Source: an uncultured Saprospiraceae bacterium (GTDB lineage: Bacteria; Bacteroidota; Bacteroidia; Chitinophagales; Saprospiraceae). From it: a stretch of 51,528 bases of DNA. The notes beneath the pieces were generated by a model. It searched no databases. It worked only from the letters and a program-made list of their open reading frames with translations, and was not told the origin of the DNA. A program made the position numbers and the translations under genes. Every line of letters begins with the position of its first letter. The stretch's first letter is position 1. This document shows, piece by piece, positions 7,808 to 15,307 of the stretch. The DNA lies in the NCBI GenBank assembly GCA_937944245.1, contig CALDYY010000083.1, positions 1 to 51,528 on the forward strand. Direction: 5' to 3'.

Positions 7808-10800
7808 ATGGCGGCAATTTACAAGCGAGAACCACTATGGTACAAAGATGCAATCATCTATGAACTGAATATTAAGGGCTTCAAGGACAGCACTGGAAGC
7901 GGTATCGGAGACTTCAAAGGCTTAATTTCTAAATTGGATTACTTACAGGATTTAGGTGTAACCGCTATTTGGATGCTACCTTTTTATCCCTCGCCTTTGC
8001 GCGATGATGGGTACGATATTTCAGACTATTATACCGTCAGCGAAAGATATGGTAATTTAGATGATTTCAAACTACTTTTAGATGAAGCACATCGCCGTAA
8101 TTTAAAGATAATTACAGAGCTAGTTATTAATCATACTTCTGACCAGCACGCTTGGTTTCAAAGAGCAAGAAGAGCTCCCATAGGTTCAGTGGAGCGAGAT
8201 TATTACGTCTGGAGCGATGACCCTAATAAGTACAAAGATGTACGAATTATTTTCCAAGATTTTGAAACTTCCAACTGGACTTGGGACTCAGTGGCTAAGC
8301 AATACTACTGGCATCGTTTCTATTCCCATCAACCCGATTTAAACTACGACAATCCAGCAGTCCAAGAAGAAATTTTTAAAATACTTGATTACTGGACAAG
8401 CATGGGAATTGATGGCTTCCGATTGGATGCTATACCCTACCTGTACGAGCGAGAAAATACCAACAGTGAAAATTTGCCAGAAACGCATGTCTTTCTTAAA
8501 AAATTAAGAAAATTCATTGATGAGCGATACGATAATGTCTTGTTCTTAGCAGAAGCTAACATGTGGCCAGAAGATTCGGCTTCCTATTTTGGCAATGGTG
8601 ATGAATGCCATATGAATTACCACTTTCCATTGATGCCAAGAATGTATATGTCGCTAAAAATGGAAGACCGCCACCCGATAACGGATATTTTTGAGCAAAC
8701 ACCAGAAATTCCTAAAGATTGCCAATGGGCAACTTTCTTGCGCAACCACGATGAATTAACCCTCGAAATGGTAACTGATGAAGAACGCGACTATATGCGT
8801 AAGCACTACGCAGCAGACCCGAAAGCAAGAATCAACCTAGGTATTCGTCGCAGATTAGCCCCATTGCTCGACAACGACCGAAGCAAAATTGAATTAATGA
8901 ATACTTTGCTGTTTTCTTTGCCTGGAACACCAGTATTGTACTACGGCGATGAAATAGGAATGGGTGATAATTATTATTTAGGTGATAGAGATGGTGTAAG
9001 AACACCTATGCAATGGAATGCCAATCAAAATGCAGGTTTCTCAGAGGCTAATCCACAGTCATTGTATTTACCTGTTATTATTGACCCAGAATACGATTAC
9101 AAATATGTGAATGTTGAACGCCAGCAGAGAAATACCAATTCATTACTTTGGTGGACGAAACGAACTCTGGCAACTCGCCAAAAATTTAAGGCTTTTGGTA
9201 GAGGTGATATTGAATTTTTAGCACCTTCCAATCCAAAGGTTTTGGCATTTATCCGAAAATATGAAACAGAAGAAATATTGGTTGTCATTAACCTCTCTCG
9301 TTTCGTAGAGGGCGTTTATTTGGATTTAAACCACTATCAGCATTACATTCCAGTAGAAATATTTGGCGATAGCGAATTTCCAAGAATTGAGTCAACGCCC
9401 TACTTCATCAGCATGGCACCACACGGCTACTATTGGTTTCAACTGAAACCTATTGCACTCTTTTTCATGAATGATGATTCAATAAAAACCCATGAAATAA
9501 ATGCGGCTAGTTTTGAGGCACTTTCTTCACATCCTGACTTTACTAGCGAAGTGTTAGTGAAATACCTATCTAGCGTAAGTTGGTTTGGCAATAAAGACCG
9601 CAAAATTGAGCGCGTGGAAGTAGTAGATTCTATTTTATTGGCTGATAATGAACATCAGTTCAATATATTGATTGTACAAGTTTTTTTTAGGACTGGGATG
9701 CCAGAGCTATTTCAAATTCCAATTACGTTCAAAGAAATTGCTGGAGAAGATGCTATTTGGCAGAAAGATGAGGTAATTGGCATTGCAAATATTGCAGGTA
9801 AGAAAGGCTTAATAATAGATGCTCTATTCAATGAAGCATTTAGACTTAAGATACTCAACAATAACAAGCACTTAGCACAAAACGAAAACATTGTATTTGA
9901 GTTACCAGAAATGATACCTGTAACCAAATCAGAAATACGCCGCTCCACCATTCAATACACCGCAGCAGCTTATCAGGAAGGTTACTACCTCAAATTTTAT
10001 AGAAGAATTGATGTACAACCCAATCCTGATTATGAAATAAATTATTGGCTAACCAAAGAAAGCCACTTAAGTTTTGTGCCTCAACTATTGGGGTCAATTT
10101 TTTACCGCTCTGGTAAATACAATACGTCTTTAGCTATACTGCAACCGCTAATCGCACATCAAGGATACGGTTGGAATTACATTACAGATGCTTTGAAACG
10201 CCTTGTAGCCAATTTGCAGGTAAATTCTATTCCAACCTGGGATGTACCTCAAAGTATATTTGAAGAGTTGTCATTAGAATCACTTTCTGATAATTTGAAA
10301 TTGTTAGTGGATTATGACGTAGTTGAAAAAGTGCAGAAAATGGCACAAAAAACAGCACACATGCACCTTGCACTAATGGACACGCAAGGCAAGGATACCC
10401 CTAATTTTGAGCCAGAATTATTCTCGCTTCATTATCAACGCTCTCTTTTTGCTGCACTCAAGGCATTGGTTCGATCCACATTAACAGAGTTAAAACATCA
10501 AATATCAAACTTACCTATTGAAGATCAACCCATAGCTAAAGAAGTGATGAATTTAGAGAAAGAAGTGATGAATTTTTTCAGTCGCATATATATTCATAAA
10601 TTTGAAGCCACTAAAATTAGAATACATGGCAACTATCACCTAGAACAAATAATGTTGGTAGGCGATGATGTTATGATAGATGACTTTGATGGTACTTTTG
10701 ACCGACCTTTTAGTGAACGAAGACTACGAAGGTCTCCACTCATTGACGTTGCTGCTATGTTGCGTTCCATTCATTATGCGACTACGTTTGCGCGTTTAGA

Positions 10801-11110
10801 ATTGCCTAATGAGAACAAAACATTACTTACCAACTCACTAATAACTTGGCAGACAATAATTTGCAGTTTTTTCTTAAATGCTTACAAAGCAGAAATCAAT
10901 GCTAGTGGTGTCAAGGAATTTATTCCCGATGATGAAGATGATTTTAAGATATTGCTTGAAATATTGATGCTAGAAAGAGCATTTAAAGAATTGCACTATG
11001 AACTGAATTATCATCCTGAACGTGCAGTTATACCTATGCAGGGTATTTTGGATATGCTAAGCATAAAGATACCGAAAGAGAAAACATCCACTATCTGGGG
11101 ATTAAACTAA
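7808..11110 (+). CDS. treS: Trehalose synthase / maltokinase fusion (TreS-Mak), kinase motif altered
   Basis: A 1100-aa fusion. Residues 1-550 are a GH13 trehalose synthase (maltose-trehalose interconversion) with an intact catalytic triad: Asp207 in DGFRLDAIP, Glu249 in FLAEANMWPED and Asp315 in FLRNHDE. The C-terminal half is a maltokinase-like domain, normally making maltose 1-phosphate for GlgE. Here the usual HGD(L/Y)H motif reads RIHGNYHLEQ, with Asn942 (codon at 10631) in place of the catalytic Asp, and the usual IDFEGEP motif reads IDDFDGT (957-963). The downstream ERRLRRSPLIDVAAMLRS segment is well kept. The isomerase half should be active; the kinase half may be inactive or altered. 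No glgE, glgB or other glycogen gene is adjacent. Confidence 0.93.
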   Translation: MAAIYKREPLWYKDAIIYELNIKGFKDSTGSGIGDFKGLISKLDYLQDLGVTAIWMLPFYPSPLRDDGYDISDYYTVSERYGNLDDFKLLLDEAHRRNLKIITELVINHTSDQHAWFQRARRAPIGSVERDYYVWSDDPNKYKDVRIIFQDFETSNWTWDSVAKQYYWHRFYSHQPDLNYDNPAVQEEIFKILDYWTSMGIDGFRLDAIPYLYERENTNSENLPETHVFLKKLRKFIDERYDNVLFLAEANMWPEDSASYFGNGDECHMNYHFPLMPRMYMSLKMEDRHPITDIFEQTPEIPKDCQWATFLRNHDELTLEMVTDEERDYMRKHYAADPKARINLGIRRRLAPLLDNDRSKIELMNTLLFSLPGTPVLYYGDEIGMGDNYYLGDRDGVRTPMQWNANQNAGFSEANPQSLYLPVIIDPEYDYKYVNVERQQRNTNSLLWWTKRTLATRQKFKAFGRGDIEFLAPSNPKVLAFIRKYETEEILVVINLSRFVEGVYLDLNHYQHYIPVEIFGDSEFPRIESTPYFISMAPHGYYWFQLKPIALFFMNDDSIKTHEINAASFEALSSHPDFTSEVLVKYLSSVSWFGNKDRKIERVEVVDSILLADNEHQFNILIVQVFFRTGMPELFQIPITFKEIAGEDAIWQKDEVIGIANIAGKKGLIIDALFNEAFRLKILNNNKHLAQNENIVFELPEMIPVTKSEIRRSTIQYTAAAYQEGYYLKFYRRIDVQPNPDYEINYWLTKESHLSFVPQLLGSIFYRSGKYNTSLAILQPLIAHQGYGWNYITDALKRLVANLQVNSIPTWDVPQSIFEELSLESLSDNLKLLVDYDVVEKVQKMAQKTAHMHLALMDTQGKDTPNFEPELFSLHYQRSLFAALKALVRSTLTELKHQISNLPIEDQPIAKEVMNLEKEVMNFFSRIYIHKFEATKIRIHGNYHLEQIMLVGDDVMIDDFDGTFDRPFSERRLRRSPLIDVAAMLRSIHYATTFARLELPNENKTLLTNSLITWQTIICSFFLNAYKAEINASGVKEFIPDDEDDFKILLEILMLERAFKELHYELNYHPERAVIPMQGILDMLSIKIPKEKTSTIWGLN

Positions 11111-11115
11111 TTAAC

Positions 11116-11150
11116 AAATTTAAGTAGCTGGAATCCAGCTACTTAAATTT
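11116..11150. terminator. Strong bidirectional terminator
   Basis: A perfect 16-base inverted repeat, AAATTTAAGTAGCTGG at 11116-11131 and its complement at 11135-11150, around a three-base AAT loop. The A/T outer arms supply a U-tract in both directions. It serves the convergent treS-mak and DksA-like genes. Confidence 0.9.
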
Positions 11151-11152
11151 AC

Positions 11153-11779
11153 TCATATATTTAGCTCATCATCATCGTCCACTGGGGAGTCATCGTAGCT
11201 ATCAACATCATCATCCCCACTGTCAGAAGAGAAATTGTCAAAATCAAAGTCATCATCAATTAACTTTTCATCTAATGTGAAGTCATCGTCTTCTTCGTCT
11301 AATAATGCAGCCTTTTTGTCCTTTGGTGCATTTTTGTTATCTTTCTTTACTACCTTAGTAATAATGATAGGCTCACTAGGTGTAACCGTCGGTCTTGCTG
11401 GTCGAGGCTTTTTCTCTGGAGTGGCTGTTTTTGCCGTTACGCTTTTAGTTGTGGTGGGCACAGCCAAGAGTCTTCTTTTGTCAATTAATTCACCTGTTAC
11501 AGAGCAAATACCGTAAGTTTTGTTTCCAATTCTCAAAAGTGCATTTTCTAGTTGGTCAATGTACTTTCTTTGGCGGGAAACCATCTCATTCAAGAAGTCA
11601 ATCTGAGAACCGACACTACTGTCTTCAATCCAATCTGTACCGAATCCATCTTCACTACTCTCTGTTACCTCAACTATCTGAGATTGAAGGTCTTCTAATT
11701 GTGCCTTAGCCTTTCCTAGTTTATCTTCAACCAGTACACGGAACTCTTCTAACTCTGCGTCTGAATATCTTATTATCAT
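11153..11779 (-). CDS. TraR/DksA-like regulator with a long acidic C-terminal tail
   Basis: A 208-aa protein. Residues 1-115 resemble the short Bacteroidota TraR/DksA-type proteins: a coiled-coil helix pair (VEDKLGKAKAQLEDLQ, then QRKYIDQLENALLRI) and the segment NKTYGICSVTGELIDKRRL. That segment keeps one Cys of the usual zinc finger, as is common in this phylum. Residues 116-208 are a linker rich in Thr, Pro and Lys, then a strongly acidic Asp/Ser tail that the core family lacks. The family binds the RNA polymerase secondary channel; that role is inferred. Its promoter appears to lie far upstream (12009-12039), giving a ~220-base leader with a terminator-like hairpin. Confidence 0.75.
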   Translation of the reverse strand: MIIRYSDAELEEFRVLVEDKLGKAKAQLEDLQSQIVEVTESSEDGFGTDWIEDSSVGSQIDFLNEMVSRQRKYIDQLENALLRIGNKTYGICSVTGELIDKRRLLAVPTTTKSVTAKTATPEKKPRPARPTVTPSEPIIITKVVKKDNKNAPKDKKAALLDEEDDDFTLDEKLIDDDFDFDNFSSDSGDDDVDSYDDSPVDDDDELNI

Positions 11780-11900
11780 AAAATTAGTAAGTGTGTGAAC
11801 AATGCTTTTCGCTTAAAGACAAAAAACAGAGAAAAAAGTCACAAAGACAACTCTATATTATAGTTTTTTTATTTTTTATTTTTCGAGAGCCATTTAAAGT

Positions 11901-11943
11901 GAAACAAAAAGGTGAGCCTCATTAGAGATAATGAGAACTCACC
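11901..11943 (-). terminator. Intrinsic terminator or attenuator on the minus strand
   Basis: Nested stem: GGTGAG (11911-11916) pairs with CTCACC (11938-11943), and CTCATT (11918-11923) with AATGAG (11930-11935) around a six-base loop. Read on the minus strand, the stem is followed directly by TTTTTGTTTC. It ends either a small RNA or, conditionally, the leader of the DksA-like gene. Confidence 0.6.
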
Positions 11944-12003
11944 ATGTATAACCCCAAAAAACCAAAATCTTTATCTTTTCATTTATTGCTCTTTTCTTTT
12001 AGC
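11901..12003 (-). ncRNA. Predicted ~100-nt small RNA or attenuated leader
   Basis: Defined by a consensus Bacteroidota promoter just upstream and the terminator-like hairpin at its end. On the minus strand it contains a seven-codon frame, ATG GTG AGT TCT CAT TAT CTC TAA, that runs through the ascending arm of the hairpin, so translation could influence folding. No Rfam family was recognised. If readthrough occurs, the same RNA would be the 5' leader of the DksA-like gene. Confidence 0.4.
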
Positions 12004-12008
12004 GATTA

Positions 12009-12039
12009 CAAAGTTATAACTAGATTTTGTATTCGCAAA
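12009..12039 (-). promoter_or_regulatory. Consensus Bacteroidota promoter (minus strand)
   Basis: On the minus strand: TTTG at 12039-12036, an exact 19-base spacer, and TAACTTTG at 12016-12009. This is a full match to TTTG-N19-TAnnTTTG. Expected start of transcription is near 12002, leading into the small RNA/leader and the DksA-like gene. Confidence 0.65.
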
Positions 12040-12191
12040 ATTTATTTCAAAAATAATCAAAGAATATTAACTTTATATAATATCTAATAACCTTGAACTT
12101 GCACTTCGTCCCCAAGTACACTAAACTGTTCACATCTTTTTTGATGTAAAGATAATGTAAATCTTAAATAAATGCAATTTTTTTTTTGAAA

Positions 12192-12223
12192 TTTGAATTT
12201 CTAAATAAACCTGCCTTTCTTTG
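12192..12223 (+). promoter_or_regulatory. Putative promoter of the glutathione peroxidase gene
   Basis: TTTG at 12192-12195, a 20-base spacer and TTTCTTTG at 12216-12223 (one mismatch to TAnnTTTG). Transcription would begin near 12230, leaving only about ten bases before the GTG start, so the mRNA would have a very short leader. Confidence 0.4.
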
Positions 12224-12239
12224 CGTAAAATAATAAACA

Positions 12240-12719
12240 GTGAATCCCTCAATTTACGGATTAAAGTTATTAGGAATAGACGGGAACGAAATCAATTTTT
12301 CTCAGTTCAAAGGGAAAAAGATAATGATTGTTAATGTTGCTTCCAGATGTGGATATACACCTCAATACAAGCAACTACAAGAATTATATGAGCATTTTCA
12401 AGATAAACTAGTGATTATCGGCATACCTTCCAACGATTTTGGAGGGCAAGAGCCAGGAACGCATCAGGAAATCATGGCATTTTGTAGCACTAAATATGAC
12501 GTATCTTTTTTACTCAGTGAAAAAGTAGCTATTAAACCACCACATACACATCCACTATACGAATGGCTAACACAAAAGTCATTAAATGGTGTAATGGACA
12601 GCACAGTAAGGTGGAACTTTCATAAATACCTGATAGATGAAAATGGACAATTCGTTACCACTTATCCTTCTTCCGTAAGTCCGATTGACGAGGTAATTTT
12701 AGAATGGGTACAGCAGTAA
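12240..12719 (+). CDS. Glutathione peroxidase family thiol peroxidase
   Basis: A 159-aa thioredoxin-fold peroxidase of the GPx family, Cys type, reducing hydroperoxides with thioredoxin or another thiol donor. The peroxidatic Cys37 is in NVASRCGYTPQY, the Gln of the catalytic tetrad in PSNDFGGQEPG, and the Trp/Asn in WNFHKYLI. There is no signal peptide, so it is cytosolic. The start is GTG: an in-frame TAA lies two codons upstream, and the next Met is inside the conserved fold. It is divergent from the DksA-like gene and about 100 bases before holB. Confidence 0.92.
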   Translation: MNPSIYGLKLLGIDGNEINFSQFKGKKIMIVNVASRCGYTPQYKQLQELYEHFQDKLVIIGIPSNDFGGQEPGTHQEIMAFCSTKYDVSFLLSEKVAIKPPHTHPLYEWLTQKSLNGVMDSTVRWNFHKYLIDENGQFVTTYPSSVSPIDEVILEWVQQ

Positions 12720-12821
12720 GTGATGAAAGCAAAATAATGAATTTTGTTTCAATCCAATTAAGACTGTCTCTACTCCCCTAAATTTGCTATCGTTTTATGT
12801 TGAGGCATTATCGGAAACAAT

Positions 12822-13934
12822 ATGCAATTCAAGGAAATTGTTGCTCAAGAGGAAGCAAAACAACAGTTGCTTCAAATGGTGAATACGGGTCGCTTACCAC
12901 ATGCCCTACTGCTAATCGGGCAAGAAGGATGTGGTCAGCTTGCTATGGCATTAGCTTTGGCGCAGTATGTACTATGTCAGCAGAGAACAAAAAATGAGCC
13001 TTGTGGCATTTGTCAAGCATGTCTAAAATCATCAAAGTGGATTCATCCAGATATTCATTTTTCTTTCCCTACTATTGGCACAAATAGTAAGAGCGACCAA
13101 TTCTTAGAGCAATGGCGAACGCTACTCGGCGAGCATCCCTACTTTTCAGCATTCGATTGGTTTCAGCATATCGGAGCAGAAAATAAGCAAGGCAATATCA
13201 ATAAGGAGGAATGCCTTAATGTATTCAAAAAATTGAGTTTAAAAACATTTGAAAGTGAATATAAAGTGCTGATAATGTGGATGCCTGAGTATTTAGGTAA
13301 AGAAGGGAATCGCCTATTGAAATTGATTGAAGAACCAACTGAAAATACTTTTTTTATTCTCGTTGCCGAGCGTTCTGAATTAATTTTAAATACTATTCTC
13401 TCTCGTTGTCAATTAGTTAAGCTAAATTTACTTGATGACGATACGATTATCAAATCTTTGGAAAAAAGAGGTGTACCAACCACCAAAGCAAGTAAAATAG
13501 CACCACTAGCAAATGGCAACTTCAATGAAGCCATTAAACTTTCTAAGCAAGCAGATAATGACAATTCTCTACTTTTTTTAGATTGGATGCGAAAATGTTA
13601 TAAAGGAAATGGCATTGAAATGGTAAATTGGGTAGAACGTTTTGCTAGCATGGGCAGAGAACACCAAAAGTTTTTCTTGCAATATGCGTTACACTTTATG
13701 AGGGAATATCTTTGCTTCTTTGTGACAGATGATTTGGCGCGATTGCGTCTTGGAGAAGCGGAACAGCAAACGGCAGTAAAATTCAAGGCAATCATTAACT
13801 TCAAACAAATAGAAGAAATAGTCAATTTATTGAACGACTTAACTTTTTATATAGAACGAAATGCCAGCCCAAAATTATTATTGTTGGATGCCAGCCTTCA
13901 GATTAATAAACTTTTAAAAAACAAGCGTGATTAA
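12822..13934 (+). CDS. holB: DNA polymerase III delta' subunit (HolB-like)
   Basis: A 370-aa clamp-loader subunit that helps load the sliding clamp at primed DNA. The N-terminal AAA-type part has GRLPHALLLIGQEGCG at the P-loop position and a zinc-binding cluster CGICQAC after an upstream Cys. LLKLIEEPTENTFFILVAE and ILSRCQ are family hallmarks (sensor I and SRC-type motif). TAAATTTG at 12779-12786 matches a -7 element, without a good -33 partner. ricT follows after 11 bases, the usual holB-ricT pairing in Bacteroidota. Confidence 0.88.
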   Translation: MQFKEIVAQEEAKQQLLQMVNTGRLPHALLLIGQEGCGQLAMALALAQYVLCQQRTKNEPCGICQACLKSSKWIHPDIHFSFPTIGTNSKSDQFLEQWRTLLGEHPYFSAFDWFQHIGAENKQGNINKEECLNVFKKLSLKTFESEYKVLIMWMPEYLGKEGNRLLKLIEEPTENTFFILVAERSELILNTILSRCQLVKLNLLDDDTIIKSLEKRGVPTTKASKIAPLANGNFNEAIKLSKQADNDNSLLFLDWMRKCYKGNGIEMVNWVERFASMGREHQKFFLQYALHFMREYLCFFVTDDLARLRLGEAEQQTAVKFKAIINFKQIEEIVNLLNDLTFYIERNASPKLLLLDASLQINKLLKNKRD

Positions 13935-13945
13935 ATACAGGGCTT

Positions 13946-15103
13946 ATGAGTTGTCAAGGATGTACAGTGGGCTCCTCCACGAAAGGATGCAAAAGTAATG
14001 GTGGTTGTGCCAGCGGAGGCTGCAATAGATTGAATACCTATGATTGGTTATCACAGCAGTCATTTAACGACCCCGATTTTTACGATATAGTAGAAGTGAG
14101 CTTTAAAAATGGTTCTAGGAAAGAATTTTTCACAAATCCACCACATACCAGAGCTAGCACTGGTGATATGGTGGTAGTCGAAACACCAAACGGATATGAT
14201 ATTGGCAAAATATCGCTTTCAGGAGATTTGGTTCGTTTACAAATAAAAAAGAAACATCTAAGGGAAGATGTAGCTATTACCAGTGTGTTGCGCAAAGCGA
14301 ACGAGCGAGATTTAGAGCGCTTGGATGAAGCCAGAAATGAAGAACGCGAATTGATGATTAAAGCTAGAGCTATTGCACGCTCACTGGATTTGGATATGAA
14401 AATTGGTGATGTCGAATATCAGGGCGATAAGCGCAAAGCCACTTTCTACTATACTGCCGATGGAAGGGTAGATTTCAGAGAGTTGATTCGGCATTACGCT
14501 AAGGAATTTAAAATTAAGATTGAAATGCGCCAAATAGGTGCAAGGCAGGAGTCCGCACGTATTGGAGGCATTGGCTCTTGTGGTCGGGAACTTTGTTGTT
14601 CTACTTGGCTGAGCGATTTCAAATCAGTTTCTACTACGGCTGCTCGCTATCAAAATTTAGCCATAAATCAAACAAAGTTATCTGGACAGTGTGGTCGCTT
14701 AAAATGTTGTCTCAATTATGAGCTGGATACCTACATGGATGCACTTGAAGCGTTTCCTAAAGGAATTGAGCGTTTAGAGACACAAGCCGGTGTAGCGGTG
14801 TTGATGAAAACAGATATTTTCAAACAGACCATGCAATTCGCTTATTCCAAACCGGAGAACAGAGGTCAATTCTACACCTTAACACTAAATCAAGTGAAGG
14901 AAGTATTGATGATGAATAAAAGAAAAGAACGTCCTGTTGATTTGGAATCGCTACAAGTAGTTCCAGCGATACAAGAAGAAATATTTAAGGACTTCGACGA
15001 TGTTACAGGAGCAGTAGAGTTGCCAGCAGAAAAGAAAAAGAAGCGTAACAAAAAAAGAAATCGTCCTAGAAACAGAAAACCTAATAAAGGCGACCAAGCG
15101 TAG
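13946..15103 (+). CDS. ricT: PSP1-domain protein, RicT (YaaT) family
   Basis: A 385-aa cytosolic protein. The PSP1 domain spans about 45-290 and includes the paired cysteine motifs GSCGRELCC and CGRLKCCLNYE, which in the Ric complex of Firmicutes help hold iron-sulfur clusters. The first 26 residues are unusually rich in Cys and Gly, and the C-terminus is a basic Lys/Arg/Asn tail. Its role in Bacteroidota is not well defined; the Ric complex affects RNA processing elsewhere. It follows holB closely, so the two are probably cotranscribed. The gldH gene that often follows this pair is not here; a MITE-like repeat is. Confidence 0.88.
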   Translation: MSCQGCTVGSSTKGCKSNGGCASGGCNRLNTYDWLSQQSFNDPDFYDIVEVSFKNGSRKEFFTNPPHTRASTGDMVVVETPNGYDIGKISLSGDLVRLQIKKKHLREDVAITSVLRKANERDLERLDEARNEERELMIKARAIARSLDLDMKIGDVEYQGDKRKATFYYTADGRVDFRELIRHYAKEFKIKIEMRQIGARQESARIGGIGSCGRELCCSTWLSDFKSVSTTAARYQNLAINQTKLSGQCGRLKCCLNYELDTYMDALEAFPKGIERLETQAGVAVLMKTDIFKQTMQFAYSKPENRGQFYTLTLNQVKEVLMMNKRKERPVDLESLQVVPAIQEEIFKDFDDVTGAVELPAEKKKKRNKKRNRPRNRKPNKGDQA

Positions 15104-15106
15104 GAC

Positions 15107-15307
15107 TTAGCGTTGCGCCAAGTTAGAGCTTGTTTAAAAATTTTCTTTAGGTGCAAATCAATAGTTTGTGGTTCTGACAATAGGAAGGCAAGGGAATTTA
15201 ACGGGCTAAACGACTAAGCCTTACTGAAGTTAGGTTCATAAAATATTGGTTTTCAGCAATTAAAAATTTAAACATGCTCTAACGTGAAATTAATTGCACA
15301 ACGCTAA
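15107..15307. terminator. Convergent-gene inverted repeat split by a repeat element
   Basis: TTAGCGTTGCGC (15107-15118) and GCACAACGCTAA (15296-15307) are inverted arms with one mismatch in twelve. They flank repeat copy 2 exactly between ricT and the GH3 gene, and the right arm covers the GH3 stop codon. Without the insert the arms would form a hairpin with a ~20-base loop, as expected of a terminator for convergent genes. Confidence 0.5.
15123..15282. repeat. MITE-like palindromic repeat, copy 2 (complete)
   Basis: Full 160-base copy with terminal inverted repeats: TTAGAGCTTGTTTAAA at the left and the complement of TTAGAGCATGTTTAAA at the right, one mismatch in 16. It differs from copy 1 at six positions in 156. 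Ends of the form TA-GAGC...GCTC-TA are compatible with duplication of a TA target. It has no coding capacity and would fold into one long hairpin. Confidence 0.8.

Larger units (their letters stand above)
11780..12239. other. 460-base intergenic region with divergent promoters and a hairpin
   Basis: No protein gene is seen. On the minus strand there is a consensus promoter (12009-12039), a terminator-like stem-loop (11901-11943) and a T/A-rich stretch before the DksA-like gene. On the plus strand a promoter for the glutathione peroxidase gene lies at 12192-12223. The stretch 12040-12185 is A/T-rich with no feature I can name. Confidence 0.6.

Noticed and set aside
11235-11709. Plus-strand frames opposite the DksA-like gene
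   Set aside because: They are the complement of the Asp/Ser-rich tail and the core, giving Ser-rich artefacts without start signals.
12797-12997. 66-codon frame at the start of holB
   Set aside because: It overlaps conserved holB coding sequence in another frame and has no recognisable domain.
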